A stretch of DNA of 64,000 bases from contig BTRK01000006.1 of the NCBI GenBank assembly GCA_036245805.1, positions 34,662,901 through 34,726,900 of the forward strand. Direction: 5' to 3'. Each line of letters begins with the position of its first letter. Positions within the stretch are counted from its first letter, which is position 1. This stretch comes from Pristionchus mayeri (taxonomy: Eukaryota > Nematoda > Chromadorea > Rhabditida > Neodiplogasteridae). Both the position numbers and the translations under genes were made by a program. Under the pieces are notes generated by a model. The model searched no databases. It saw only the letters and a list, made by a program, of their open reading frames with translations, and was not told where the DNA came from. Positions 1-26,791 of this stretch are shown here, one piece after another.

Positions 1-45
1 GCGGGAATGGATCTGGTACGGCTTCTAAATGAGTCCTAATTGCAG

Positions 46-13984
<13,939 letters not shown>

Positions 13985-14219
13985 TGCTCCTCGTTTCATC
14001 CAGCTAAGGTCGAATCATAAAGATAATTTCGTTAGCATTTCTGTAGTTTCTGTATATTATTGTGCTTGATAAATGATTGTTCCGAATCGAAAGTTTCTGT
14101 ATGCAATTTCTGGTGAAGATACAAAATTGGAACGTATCCAAGCGTGAAACATTCAACCAGTGCAAACAGTCCTTGAAGAAGATCCTACAAAATAGAACAT
14201 CGATCTGCAACAGGGTTGC

Positions 14220-16501
14220 TCATTGTTCTGAAACAGTGATGTAGTGAAAAGAAAGGCGGAAACTGTAGATAATGTCATACTGATTGAGGGGATCGTTCGA
14301 GTACTCGAGAGTAGAGAGTATCGAGTGAGATGAGAGCGAGAGGCATCGCCAGTCCAATGAACACCACGGCGAATGGAAACCACGCGTATAATTCTATCTC
14401 CAAGTAAACTTGGACAGATATTCAGTATCAAAACAAACCAATTCTGTAGTCTCGCACCACGTGAATACTGTGGTGTTGCAGCCGAATGTGCTGTTACCTG
14501 CAATAAAGGATGCCAATATTTCTTCAATCAATGGAACAATAAATACACAAAAAATACCGCTGAGTGTGATGGGACTCGCGAAGGGCCACGGCTGTGATAT
14601 CACTCCCATTCCCGCGAAAATCAAGAATGAGTAGATGAGTGTGTACAAGGGATGGAAACTGCAATGGTTCCTCACACGCATAGCCATTGGTTTTCTCCCT
14701 CCTCCTCACTGTCACATTGTGTATGTCATTGAACCAAATCTCTCACAATAGTTTCGATCCTAGATTGAAAATGCTGTAGGAAACGGAGAACGCGGCAGAG
14801 ATTATACTCGCTGAGATCTGACCAACTGTAATCGATGTTTCCTTTTTCAAAGAAAATATTAATTCACTGACTGCTGAAGAGTGTGACTTGCATCTCATCG
14901 CGTACGTTAGCCACCGCTTTCAGATGCATCAGAAGAGTCCTGCGAAGTCCACGAAGACATTGTTAGCAGTTTCCAAGGCAACAAACATGAGAACAGCGAA
15001 GAAACTGCCAACGGAGATGGCCTTCATTGCGATGAGAACGAAGAGAAGAACGGCGTCCACTCCACGGAAGATCTTCACCCGCTCAAGGAGTCGTTCTGTG
15101 AAACCTGAAGGGTCGAATGATAGGGTAACCTTTGTCTATCTAGAACTTATTCGAATGTGTTCGAGATTTAGATCGTGTGTCTCGAATGGGCTCCTTCATT
15201 TGAGATGTACTGAATAGTGCGACGACATTATAGGCGAGAAGAATCAGACATGGAAGTGTGAAAATGTCCCATCTGCAAATTATTGATTATTTTAAGAAGG
15301 AGAATCATATCACACTCAATAGAGGCGAATCGAAATGATTTATCATCAACAGTGGATGAGAATACAACGTTCGTCACTGTAAAAATCAATTGTAGTTCAC
15401 AGATTAGAGTGTGTGGCCAAAAGGAAACTCACGAGGCCCCAATAGGATTGGTCCCAGCCCGGCAGTTGTGAGTACTGCCATGTACTTTGCACGGTCTGCT
15501 ATCGAAGAGAACCGAGGAATGTATCCACGGATGATTACCATTGTTCCTCAAATTGGAATCATCAGATTATTGAGTGACCAAATCAAATCAATGTGAGAAT
15601 CCTCCGACCTTCCGAAGCGCCAACAAGTAAAAATGCAGCCAGAATAGCATAGCGTGGTGTTTCAGAAGGAAATGCCTGAATATGTATGGATTTCAGCTCT
15701 TTAGGCAAATCCAAACCCCTGCTACAGTGAATAAAATGAGTCCTGCAATGCAGAGAAGTCGTCCGATTGTGAGTAGGTATCTGAACGACAGAGGACCGCA
15801 TTCATCTTTATTCGACTGTGTCTTGTCAATATGGATAGAAACAGCAGAGGGAACAAAACAAATAATCCTCCAACCTGTATCTATGGAATTGGTTAGTAAG
15901 CAAGCTGCTAATGACGAGACAGAGTGCTTGAGCTAGCTGAAACAGTGAAAGTAATATTCGTCTCCAAAGCGACTACAAACCTTTGAAGCACTGAAGCAGA
16001 GTCCAAACCATTTTTTGCTGCTCGTTGGATCGATCTAAATTTTCTGGATAGAACTACTCAGTTTGATTATTGAAAGTACGTTGACGCAGATAAAAGACAG
16101 AATTAGAATGAGACTCGCCTTGTTCAGATACGGAAGCCCCGTTCCGATGATTGCCTGAATCGCAATCCCGCCAAACAATTGCACCTAAACAATCGTATTC
16201 TATGAGTATTTCGGTGAGAAATACTGATGCAGCATGCAGTGCGGTAGATCTGTCGGTGACCACTGCAAAGGGGAGAAGAAGTGATAAGAGATCGTGAACG
16301 AAGCCTTACCATCAGGCTTCTCGTCTTCCACGATCTCAGTCTTGAGGGCGGCATCTGAAGTAGATCAAAGATTCAGAATGATGCTCTACAGCATTAAAAT
16401 GCATATTATCTGTAAGAGAAGACGACGATTGACTCACATTGCAGTGGAGGATTCAACGGACACATCTCCTGAACCTCGTCATCCTTCGTTTTTTCAGCCA
16501 T
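14220..16501 (-). CDS. Major facilitator superfamily transporter, MFSD8/CLN7-like
   Basis: A multi-exon membrane transporter with substrate unknown. The start MAEKTKDDEVQEMCPLNPPL is at 16501, directly after an acceptor-like TTTCAG. Exon 1 ends at 16438, and the next exon gives ALKTEIVEDEKPDG. After that come hydrophobic exons: VQLFGGIAIQAIIGTGLPYL (about 16190-16080), SLAQALCLVISSLLTNQF (about 15930), LLCIAGLILFTVAGVWICL (about 15750-15690), and the MFS signature region RGYIPRFSSIADRAKYMAVL followed by TTAGLGPILLGP (about 15530-15430). Later exons give ALLFVLIAM-type helices (about 15110-14940), GQISASIISAAFS (14830-14760), a helix around 14690-14470, and FAVVFIGLAMPLALISLDTL (14385-14300). 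The stop is at 14220-14222. The R-x-Y-x-P/A...ER-like loop and the ISLDTLYSRVL region match the MFSD8 group as I know it. Exact exon ends in the middle are not all fixed. It is convergent with glutamate synthase, 235 bp apart. Confidence 0.72.
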
Positions 16502-17286
16502 ACCTGAAATTAACTTTGATATATTTCGTATGGAAAAGGAGAAAAGGAGACGAAAGGCGGTAACCAGAAAGAATGGATTGTTTGACTACATGAAATGCCT
16601 TCATTTAGACAACACAGTGAAGCGATAACGCTTTATCAGCTATTTTTTGCGTTTGGCTCACTAAAATCCAGGGGTCACCATTTCAAGAGAGTGTCTATAA
16701 GGTTACTGATAAACGAGAATCCTTCAGCCCTATGCCACTATCGATCACTACTCCACGTATGGTTGAATATCGAGTAAAAATTGTATTCTACAAAGTAATG
16801 AAAGCGGTGAGACTTGTTCTGTGAGGAAGATATCGTCAACCCTAACTCACCCACATAACAAGAAGTTCAGCTGATATATTTTTATTGAATATGTAGCGTC
16901 GAAGTGATTGGGTGCACCCACTTTATTGCACAATCGAAGCCAATTTGACTCCAATCTACAGCTTTTTTACATGCTGGATATACTTCAAACGTGTTCATTC
17001 TATGAGCCACTTTTGAGTTTATAATAGAAGTAATCTAGGAAAGTTTCTGGTTTTTCAAAGCGAGTTTCGAAATTCATGGTTGTTTAATTATCATCTAGTT
17101 GTCCCGCGATGATGCAACATGTCTCTCGGGTCATTCAATATCCTCTTTATTTCAATCTTTTGCACAAAACAATAATATGCGTAAATTTGGATGCATTAAA
17201 ACATTTAGCCAAAAATTATTAGCTGCTCACGTATTAGTAACATTTATGCACACATTGCGAGAATTATGAAACAAGAAAGCGATATT
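16502..17286. other. Intergenic, AT-rich, no gene seen
   Basis: Upstream region of the transporter gene and left flank of the MITE. I see no convincing exon or RNA gene. The last eight bases (17279-17286, GCGATATT) are the left target-site duplication of the MITE. Confidence 0.6.
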
Positions 17287-18006
17287 TAGAGACCGCAAGG
17301 TGGGTGACCGAATTGCTTTGGCATAGTCATTTGTGGGTCTAATGTATCCCTTTGAGGCTAAATAAGGCCATAGTTTTTGCCTTTTGGAGATATCGTATCG
17401 TTGACTCGAGTTATGGCCCAAAAACACCTCGAAAGAGTCACAACGGAAAGGGAGTCGAAATCGGGACGAGACCGAAGTGGGCGGAGCCCGCTCTGCCTTG
17501 TTTCTCCAAAAGTTTGAGCATAGCTTCGCGTCGAGCTTGCTCGAGGATGAGAGGAAAGGTAGAGGTCCTCAAGAGCGCGCGCTCTCTGCACACGCCGGGT
17601 GAGAGACAAGCGAGAAAGTGGAGAAGAAGGCCCGCCACTTTGCAGTTCAATTAGCGCACGCTCGTGAATCTTTGAAATGAAATGATTAATCGGAAAAAAA
17701 TCCAAAAAATACGTTCTCGGTGTCAATCGACGCCTAAAATCAGGAACTATCCATCGCACCATGCCCGTGTTAAGAATTATCGTCGGAACCTTTTCATTCC
17801 CCTATAATGAACCCTAAATCGGTCTTTTTTAGATATTTCTGATTAGATAATGCATGACGGGCACCCTGTCGTTTATAGACACTAGTCAGACGTACTCAAA
17901 AATATTTTTTCAATAATTTTTGGATAAGTATTCGCTGCGTCATTTCAAGAACCAGATTTCGACGCGCCTCTTTCTCCTCCTAAGTGGGCGGAGCCTGCGG
18001 TCTCTA
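17287..18006. mobile_element. hAT-like MITE, copy 1 (720 bp)
   Basis: A non-autonomous element with 11-bp perfect terminal inverted repeats, TAGAGACCGCA...TGCGGTCTCTA. It is flanked by an exact 8-bp direct repeat, GCGATATT, at 17279-17286 and 18007-18014. Eight-base target duplications are typical of hAT transposons. It is nearly identical over its full length to the element at 33361-34081, which has a different 8-bp duplication, so these are two independent insertions. No transposase is encoded. The open frames inside (about 100 codons on + and 134 on -) are conserved only because the DNA is conserved. Confidence 0.88.
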
Positions 18007-18098
18007 GCGATATTTCTCTCGCTTTCATAACGAATATGTAATCGATCAATTATTTCTAATCTAGAAGTTGAGTAAAATATAATAAACAGCAGCAAATG

Positions 18099-20582
18099 TC
18101 ACTGCATCATCAGGGTTTTCAGATTCCTCTCTAATATCGATTCTCTAACGTCTTCGAAAACCCTTCGAATGTTGTCTGTGTCGACAGCAGTTGTGAAATG
18201 GTAGAAGAACGGACGATGCCGGTCCTGGAATTTTAGATACGTATGCTGTTTCAAATAGATCGTTTCAATTTATGAGACATGGGACGAAATGGGCGTACCT
18301 TTCTTGAGTTTTCGAATTTGTCGACGAGGAAATATTGCACATCCCGGGATTCTCGATGATCGCCAGTGAAATCGGAGAAATAATTTCGAATATCCGACTT
18401 CAAGATTTTTTCTGAAAATTATCATCTATAAAATTCGACTTTTATCAATCAAGAACTAGTAAATAGCACTGAGGAGTAGAGTACTCACCTTGCAGAAGAT
18501 CAGTCTTATTGAGGAAGAGAATTATTGATACATTGGTGAATGACTTGTTATTCGCAATCGTTTGGAATACGGATCGAGCCTCGACGACTCGATTTGTACG
18601 ACGATCCTCCAGAATCACCTGAATACCGTGAATTTTGCACTGATGAAACGGAATAGTCGGAAGAGCACATTCGTATTATTCAAAGCTTCGTATTTATCTC
18701 ACGGGATCGTATCATGTGATATTTTGTTTCTAACCTGATCGTACTCATTTGAGGCGACCATGAAGAGAATGGATGTGATGTCCTCGAAGCACTGGAACCA
18801 CTTTTGCCGTTGTGATCGCTGGCCTCCGACATCGATGAAGCTGAAATACAGCATGATTGTCATCAATTTATGAATAGCTCTGTCATCATAAACTCTTTGT
18901 GTTCTCCCAAAAAACAACTGTACACCACTCACCGGAAAGGAACTCGGTGGATGATGAACTCGTGCTCGGTGATTCCTCGCGTCGCTTTTCGGCAGTAAAG
19001 AATGTCCATGGAAAAAAATGTATAATTAGTTATTCTCTCAGGTCCGGTGTTCTCTCAGAGACTGAGTAAATAACAATGGTACCTAAAGAAATACGTGATT
19101 GATCTCTCTAATTTAATGCCTTTCTTCCTTGTTAGTATGGAATTGCTTTAGTTAGAGCACTCACTTATTTGTCGGATGGTAATCGTTCTGCGCCACTCTC
19201 CCGATGTTGTCGAAGAAGTACGAACAAGAATCCGTCTGGAACACGTATTTCACTTTCGCATTACTGTCTTGGTGGCCTTTGATGGCAGTGTAGTTTTCAG
19301 GCTCATATCATTTTGAGAGGCAAACACTAAAATTTTGGGCTCTTGAAAGGGGACATTTTTCATAATCATTTTCTCTGATTGCGCAGTCACGACGCATAGA
19401 TCTCACACAAACAATATTGCATAGTAAAATATATTGATAACTTACAATTTGAAATAGATGTCTCGCATCGTATGTTTGTTTGATTGCCCGATCTCCCCAC
19501 AATTCTGCCACTCTCGATGCGATCTCGAGGAATGTCGAATGGTCGATTCCTTTGAGCAGATCAGCCACTGTGAACCTAAACAATTATTCAGTACACAAAT
19601 TTTCTTTCGAATTGTGACCGATGTTCGTTCTATTTCTGATCCGATAACCAATTTCGTTTACCTACTAGCAAATGCTTTCAATAGGGTCTCCCATTGAAAG
19701 CTGCTTCAAATCGATTCGAGTCAAATCTTGGTAAGATCGTATGCAAGTGTCCATAACAATCTAATTAGACTAGATAAGATCAATGGATACAAAAAATTCA
19801 GACATGACAGTCACAAATTCCGAAAACGTCTCTAATTAACTGATCATCGTTGGACGAAAAACAGTTGCGAGAAATATTGAAATTTTAATTTCGCCCAGAT
19901 ATAATTATGCTCTCCGTATGACATACTTTCGCTCGAATATTTGAACTCACTTCGCAAAATGGTCGACGTGTCGAGCGTTCTTTTCGTTTTCCCACTCGAG
20001 TTTCAGCTTGACTCTCGCATCCAAGAGAACGCGCATTGCCGATATTACGTTCTGAAAGAACCTTATGATGTTTCTAAAGATATATTTGTGCTTCATAATG
20101 CATTATCAATAAGGAAACGATTCCTTGTTATCGTAAAGTAAAATTTCAAGTCCTCCCGCTTATCTAGGTTCTTATGTATATCCACTGATTGACCAGCAAA
20201 TTTCGACACATTATTCCCGCAAAATTTAATAAATTCAAATACATATTTCTTATGCATACCTGATAGATCTGTTGTCGGTATGCTCGCACTTCATCAGCGG
20301 TGAATTCTCCCTTTCCATGGATGATTACCATCTGCTTGATGAACGTCGACTTCCCTGATTCTCCCGCCCCCAGCAGCAACACTTTCACCTGCAAGAATCA
20401 CCATTCTTAATTCATAATAATTACAAATGACAGGGTTGTCGTTCTATCGATATCACATTCTTTGGTTGAGTCTCAATGGTCCTTGCCTGTCTCCTCATCT
20501 GTTTCCTCTCCCTCGAGATGGCCTTCTCGATGTCCTTCGTCTGCTGATCCTTCATGGGATCGCTGCCGAAGCAGCACGCCAT
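18099..20582 (-). CDS. gpa-12: G protein alpha subunit, G12/13 class
   Basis: GTP-binding switch protein acting at the inner plasma membrane below GPCRs, in Rho-type and innate-immune/epidermal signalling in nematodes (family knowledge). The start [13 protein letters not shown] (20582) has a CC palmitoylation-type N-terminus. Exon 1 (20582-20487) ends in a GC donor. Exon 2 (20388-20260) carries the P-loop [13 protein letters not shown]. Exon 3 is 20051-19951. The next exon (about 19713-19663) reads [14 protein letters not shown] and fits both phases. Further exons give [53 protein letters not shown] (switch I), [20 protein letters not shown] (switch II), [11 protein letters not shown] (NKxD), and [20 protein letters not shown], ending TLMMQ with TGA at 18101-18099. 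[14 protein letters not shown] and the terminal LMMQ favour the G12/13 class. An acceptor (TTTTCAG) lies about 10 bases upstream of the ATG. Confidence 0.94.
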
Positions 20583-23500
20583 CTTGCGGATCCTGAAAAG
20601 CGATAGATGAATACGAGGATGATCGCTCTCACTATTCTTCAACAACAATTTACTCTTTGTTAGAAAGACTGCATGAAATGGTGTAGAGAAATTGAATTAG
20701 TTACGTCACCTAATGATCAATGTTCTATCATCAAATTCACGAAGAAACGAATAGTAAAGCAAGCGTGCGATACGATCTCTGCATAGTTTAACGAATGGTA
20801 TTTGTTCAATCGAAGGCTACGCGAGTGCGAATGAAGGGAAATAATTGGCAAATGATGAGTGACGCGTTCCTTACGAACAGACGGAGCTGAAAAATCGACA
20901 GTTTGTAGTGAGAGACCGTTGAAACAAGCGAGCAGCAGAGATCGAAATAAAACCGGAAGATCGAGATCGAAAACAGTTTTCGAGTGTCTAGCGCCATATT
21001 ACAAGAGAGTGTAGTGATTTTAATGGAGATGTTGAGAAAATTTGATATTCTGATAACGCACATAATCAAATTCATTAGGCATAAATGAGATATGGTGGCT
21101 GCCTCGAACATATCTAGGTGTGCAAACTGAGCTAGTCTCTTTCTCTCACCCCTTTCTCTTCCCCGGTGAGTCATTCAAATAAATAGAGCGGATCGTTGCA
21201 GATTAACGCAGAATACGAAGATAACGAGCAGATGAGGACGAGAACATCGGCGAACAAAATCCATTCTCTTCCCATCAATTTTCAGCGATCAGAAACACGG
21301 AATTTCACGAGCGTAAAATGATTCATTGGAGATGGACGAGAGGAGAGGTGGCCAGAGGGTGGCCCCCACTGAGAAGTGAAGAGTACAGTTAAGTGGGAGA
21401 GGAAAGAGCATCTCCCCGTGAATAGCAAATAGAAGACGAGATATCGAGTGGGGAATGGATTGAAGAGTAAAGATAGGATGAATTGATTGATAAACAGTCG
21501 ATGCATAGTCGTGACGTAATCGGAAGATCAAGGAAATAGCAATTAGGAGGGTGGCTAGAACAAGTTGTCTAGTTGTGTACAGCTGATCGAAAAGGGAGAG
21601 AGAGAGTGCGCGATGTAGGGGAAGAGAAGAAAAGGAGTAACCGATGGGGGAAAGGGAGGACGATCTCGAGGACTGAGACGAACGAACAATCGTGCGCCTT
21701 AACCAGTTCCCCTCTCACCATCAACTTCCCTATCTGTGTTGCCCTATGGCATGTCTCTCTCTCTCTCACTCTCTTTCCTCTCTCTGCACTCTCTCCGATC
21801 TACCCGATCTCTCGCTCTCTCTGCTATGTTTAGTATCTCGACGGGTGCTCGGTGGTACAATCTCTCCCTGTCTTCTTCTTCTCTTCGTTCCCTACAATGA
21901 TCTGAGTCATCACGCCTCCGTATGCTAGACAATAATACTCTTGACGTGGGAGAGAAAGAGCCTTAAGAATAAACGAACAATTCACGTAAGATATTGCGTC
22001 GTGCATTGCGAATTTTTCAAGCAGCAGATATATTTAAATAATGCGGCACATATATTTAAATAATGCGAGCAGTTCATTCAGAATAACACCTGAAAATCTG
22101 ATCGGGTATCAATTCCCTGTATTGATGATGATCTCGAGCGCAAACATTCCATCTGTGCGACCTTCATGTTTCACCGAATATTCAACCAAGAGTACACCAA
22201 AATGAGGATCTACATTATGAATACCCAAGGTACACGAAGCGACAACAGATAAATTGCAGACCGGTCCGTTTGAACCCTACAAACGCAGCATAAGTGCAAA
22301 TGCTGATCAAATAATTCACCATTTCCACAGCACGAGGATCCATCTCCAGAGGAAGAACGTCGTCAGTGTGGATTCGACTTCATGCGACATACGCTGCAAA
22401 AATGACGAATACAATGACGTATTTGGTGTAAATAGCAGGAGGAATCGACCTATCGAGGAGAGAGTCAAATGATTGAAGGAGTACCCACACGCACGCGCAC
22501 AAAATCTCACTCTCTCTCTAACCTTACCTACCCAATCTATCCGTCTCTTCTAGAGTATTGAGAGTGAGTGAGCGAGGCAACCTATTGACAATCAGCAGAC
22601 AGTTCTTCTTCTTCATCCTCTCATTCCATTCTTCCCTCCTCCACATGCACTAACTCATCCTCCATCCACAGATGACAAACAATCTGATCCACAGAAAAAT
22701 AACCTCTCCACTGCAGAACAGTGATTGGTGATTCGATTTATGGAATTCAAAAATATGTTTATCAGATAAATTCTTCAGTTCTCTTTATTTATCTGAGAGC
22801 ATTGATCAGTTTTGACTTCGGTTTGGGAATGTTTCCGTGTGCTCCTGGCCGAGAAGAAGCACGCAATTACCAAGTCCCATTCCCATTTCTCATTTGACTT
22901 CTCTGTCTTTCCCTCTCCCTCTCTTCCTCTCCCTTCTCTCTGTCTCCTCATTCTAGCCCGAGTAGCCTTAGTGCTTGGCTCATTCATCTCATTCTCTGGC
23001 AGTCTCTCCATTCGCACTCCACTCTCTTTCTCTTAACCCGTTGAATGTCCTCTTCCCTCTTCACTCCTCTCTATCGATCGGGATCGAGAGGCGAGGGAGA
23101 GGAAGAGACACCAGAGAAAAAGAGCGTCTCTCTCAATCTTTCCCGTCTACTTAAACCGCGCGCGATCATCCGTTTCCTTGGGATGATCAAGCTCGTTTAG
23201 TCTCATTTATTGATCTAATTGTCAAATGGAAGAATCGAAGCCACTAGTCACGAGTTCATCAGAATGTTTTCAATGTCCACTCCGTGCGCGGCTATTTTCT
23301 GCTATCCCCACCCTCATTCAATTTCCACTAACTCAATGGAAAAGTGACGTGGTCATTTCCAACTGGATAGTTTCCACGCAGCTTCTCTGCTTATTCAGCT
23401 TTCCTCTCGATATTGAGCTGTCGTCGTTTTCTTCCGTCCTTCTCTCCCATTAACTCTCTCTTCTCTCAGCATTCGGGGGAGCGGAGGCAACACCTCGGCC
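20583..23500. other. Divergent intergenic region between the G-alpha and MKK4 genes
   Basis: Nearly 2.9 kb with no gene I can support. It contains CT/GA-rich simple sequence (e.g. 21750-21830, 22880-22950, 23040-23120), and two TATATTTAAATAATGCG copies near 22026-22065. An acceptor-like CTCTCAG at 23463-23469 precedes the mkk-4 ATG. It presumably holds the promoters of both divergent genes; no specific element was identified. Confidence 0.55.
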
Positions 23501-26500
23501 ATGGCAGATGATTTTGGAACCATCAGTCGTCCCACTGGCCTCACCGCCAACCTCCAGCCCCTCCAGTTTCCAGAATCACCATCGACGCCCACGGCATCAC
23601 AGTGAGAATGATTACTAGTCGAATGATGTCCAAAAGACACAAGGAAAAACAACTAAAAATACTGCTTTGATATTGTTAGCATGGAGATATGCGAGATATG
23701 TCGAGTGTTTCGTTTAGCTTTCGCATATGCTTCATATCTTGTCTGAGACTGATTCATTATCCGCTTCTCTCTTTCGTTCTCATGTCGTAGTGATGGTCAG
23801 AAGACCACTGATTCACTCCAAATGTGTAGTACTTCCGTAGTTTATCTAGCCCTCTGAATCATGAGCAACTCGCTTTTTGACACGTAAGTGACGTTGTCTC
23901 TAGTGGACAGATACACTCAGTCAGTACTCAGTCGATCTCCTTCAGTCGATTCCAGTAATCTCTCTCTCTCTCTCACTCAGTTGCTTCTGTTCGTGTTGTG
24001 TGAATGGCTGAGTGGTCCTTCAGGTCTTCCTCTTCCTCCTCTTCCCTCTCTCGTCCCTCCCTCACTCTTCAACGACCTCTCTCCATGGGTGGATCTTCTC
24101 CCTCTCCTGCCCCCGTCGGTGTGACTCCTCGTGAGAGTGGACGACGAACGCCCAAAGAGTACCGTACCTCCGTCGTTTTGTGTCCCCTTAGTTTTCCGTC
24201 TTCCCTCCTCTGGGAATGGGCGACACTCACTCTCTATGATCTCTGATAAGAGTCTCACCCCCAAGAAAGAATGACATTTCCGGGCAGAAATTAATGGAAA
24301 ATTGCAGCCTGAATGTGGGACGATTGAAGTTTCCGGGTGACGAGAATGAATATCACTTCAAATCGCAGGACTTGATGTTAGTGCTAACTTCCAATTTTCC
24401 ATTACTAGAATGGGATTTATTTACATACTGCAATGGAAGATTGTTCTTTAGTAAGAAATAGAACCTCTATGGAATTTGATTCACATTACCACTGCATAAA
24501 AGCTATTTTTCAGAGATCACTGCCAGATAGGTCGAGGCAACTACGGGACCGTCCACAAAATGGTCCATCGAGAGTCGGCGAGAGTGATGGCAGTCAAGGT
24601 TCGTCCCTTCCCTCTTTCATCATCGCAATATTTTAAAATGATCACGATCAACTCTTCCAGTCTGGGCCATTACAAAACGAAGGGCGATGATAAGCTGTTC
24701 TCCTATCGTAATCAGCGACTCATAGTGATGATTAATTAGACAAACATACAACAGTGTTATTCCATTGTTTTGAAAGAAAAGAGAAATACACAAGAGTGAA
24801 GAATGGAAACGTGCACAGATGAAGAACACCATTCGAAGATGGTAATGCAGAGGATTCTTTGCAGAGGATTCGATCGAATACCGTGAACAAGAGAGAGCAG
24901 AAGAGGTTGATCGTCGAATTGGAGACTGTGATGAATGCCCAACCATGCGAGTACATCATCAGATTCTTCGGAGCTCTCTTCTCCGAGGTTCGAATAATTT
25001 TATATCTCGTGGCCTTATGCCAGGACTGTACCAGAAGGGTTGTAGAAAAGGAGATCATGCGAAAATTGCACACAGCCGAATAACATCTTTCTTGTCCATG
25101 ACGTTCGTTTCACAGGCTGATAAATAAAACAAATATAAATAAATATGCATTTATAATAATAATTTAGGGCGACTGCTGGATCTGCATGGAGTTGATGGAC
25201 ATCTCACTGGACAAATTGTACAAGAAGTCCTTCGAAATGGGAACGACGTTGAGTGAAGCATTCGTCGGACACATTACTGTCTGCGTGAGTTTTTAAATTT
25301 AAAACTTCTCTTTCTAAAACCACTCCAAAGTGCCATACAATTTTGTTTCAATCAAATGTAAATTAGTTTCCAATCTAGTTGTAATGCAGTTAGTCGTACT
25401 CATCCATGCGTATTCATTCCCCTCTCTACGAGACCACTCTCATTCATTCCTCTCCCTGGGAGAATGAGTCACCATCGAATAAAAATTGCTCCCTTGAGTC
25501 TCCCATCGTCGCCTAGTGATTTCTCGCATTCATTTCAGACGGTGAGTGCACTCAGTTTCCTGAAGGACCAGTTGAATATCATCCATCGGGATGTCAAACC
25601 ATCGAATATCGTCATGGATCAGCACGGCGCCGTTAAACTCGTCGACTTCGGCATCGCTGGCCAATTGGTTGACTCGATTGCGAAGACGGAGGATGTGGGA
25701 TGCAAACCATACATGGCTGTGAGTTAGTTTATCAGCTGAAGCTACTCAAGGACAGGTGCATTTAGTGTGGAGCAGAACATAGCATTTAGAGTGGGGCTTA
25801 TTTAGGAAACTAGTTTTTAAAAAACTTTTTACATCAGACTCGCCTCAGACAAAACTAGTTTTTTCAGTACCTTAGGAGGAATAAGTCACGTAGTGTGAAA
25901 AGAAAGAGTAATCAAGATATGATCAAAGAATAAATATCTTGCAGCCGGAACGAGTGGCAGAGATGGTTGGTCACCACACATACGACGTTCGATCTGATGT
26001 CTGGTCACTGGGAATCACGCTGGTATGTTTGGGGGAAAACAGAATAGCTTGTGTACTTCCAATTCAACCTAACAATCCAATATAAGTTTTGCGCACGCCC
26101 TGATGAGTTATGAAAAGAGAGACGAGAAAATACTTGAATATCATTACCGTTTTTTTATTAGTTTTTAAATGTGTGGTGGCCTCTCATGCTGTTATTCATA
26201 ATGATGAAAATAACAGTATGCCTCGGGCAGACCATAATTTAACCACATGTGCAGGTGGAAATCTCAACTGGTCGTTTCCCGTACTCCGACTGGGCATCTC
26301 CCTTCCATCAATTGGCTGAAGTTGTCGATGGACCGGCGCCCGTTCTCACTCAAGACAAACTGCCCACGGACTACACTGTCTCCTACATCCTATTCGTCAA
26401 TCTCTGGTGAGCTCTTCGCCACAATATATTAGCTAGACTGCGTGCTTCAATGCTCGGTTTTAATCAAGCTAAGCCAAGGTCTAATGAAGTTTGTATTCCA

Positions 26501-26791
26501 GTCTGGCGAAGGAGCAGCAATCGCGGCCAAAGTACCACGACCTGGAAGCCCATTCATTCTACCAGAAGTAAGTGGAAATTCCCCAATAATCAAATGGTCG
26601 AATTCAAGAAAAGACAAAGACGTTTGAAAATATTGCAGCATAGTAATGAGCAGAGTCAACTTCATTTCCCCTCTTGCAGGTATCATGCAAAGATCGATGA
26701 TCCGGAAACACTGCGTAACTTTGGCGATTTCGTCACTCATATCATCGAGGAGATCCAGAAGGACGGTCCCGTGGCTGCCTACCCTCGCTGA
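23501..26791 (+). CDS. mkk-4: MAP kinase kinase, MKK4 type
   Basis: Dual-specificity kinase that phosphorylates JNK/p38-type MAP kinases; the nematode MKK-4 acts below DLK-1 in neurons (family knowledge). Exon 1 (23501-23601) begins MADDFGTISRPTGL and joins in phase to a Ser-rich exon (24025 on). Later exons give LNVGRLKFPGDENEYHF (24308), glycine loop IGRGNYGTVHKMVHRE, catalytic Lys in VMAVK (24595), RIRSNTVNKREQKRLIVELE, the hinge GDCWICMELMD (25168), catalytic loop IIHRDVKPSNIV, DFGIAG and activation segment SIAKTEDVGCKPYMA (25540-25720), then PERVAEMVGHH, DVRSDVWSLGITL, and a C-lobe ending VAAYPR with TGA at 26789-26791. The activation-loop SxAKT residues and the hinge match MKK4 closely. 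From 24932 onward the gene lies in the left arm of the large palindrome, so its 3' half exists twice. Confidence 0.94.

Noticed and set aside
17352..17762. Open frames of 100 and 134 codons conserved between the two MITE copies
   Set aside because: Both strands are open and the whole element is conserved as DNA; no transposase or known domain.
19458..19697. Plus-strand frame ending [10 protein letters not shown], similar to the FAKAFDRVSH motif of reverse transcriptases
   Set aside because: The opposite strand is an in-phase exon of the G-alpha gene ([14 protein letters not shown]); the resemblance is a short chance match.
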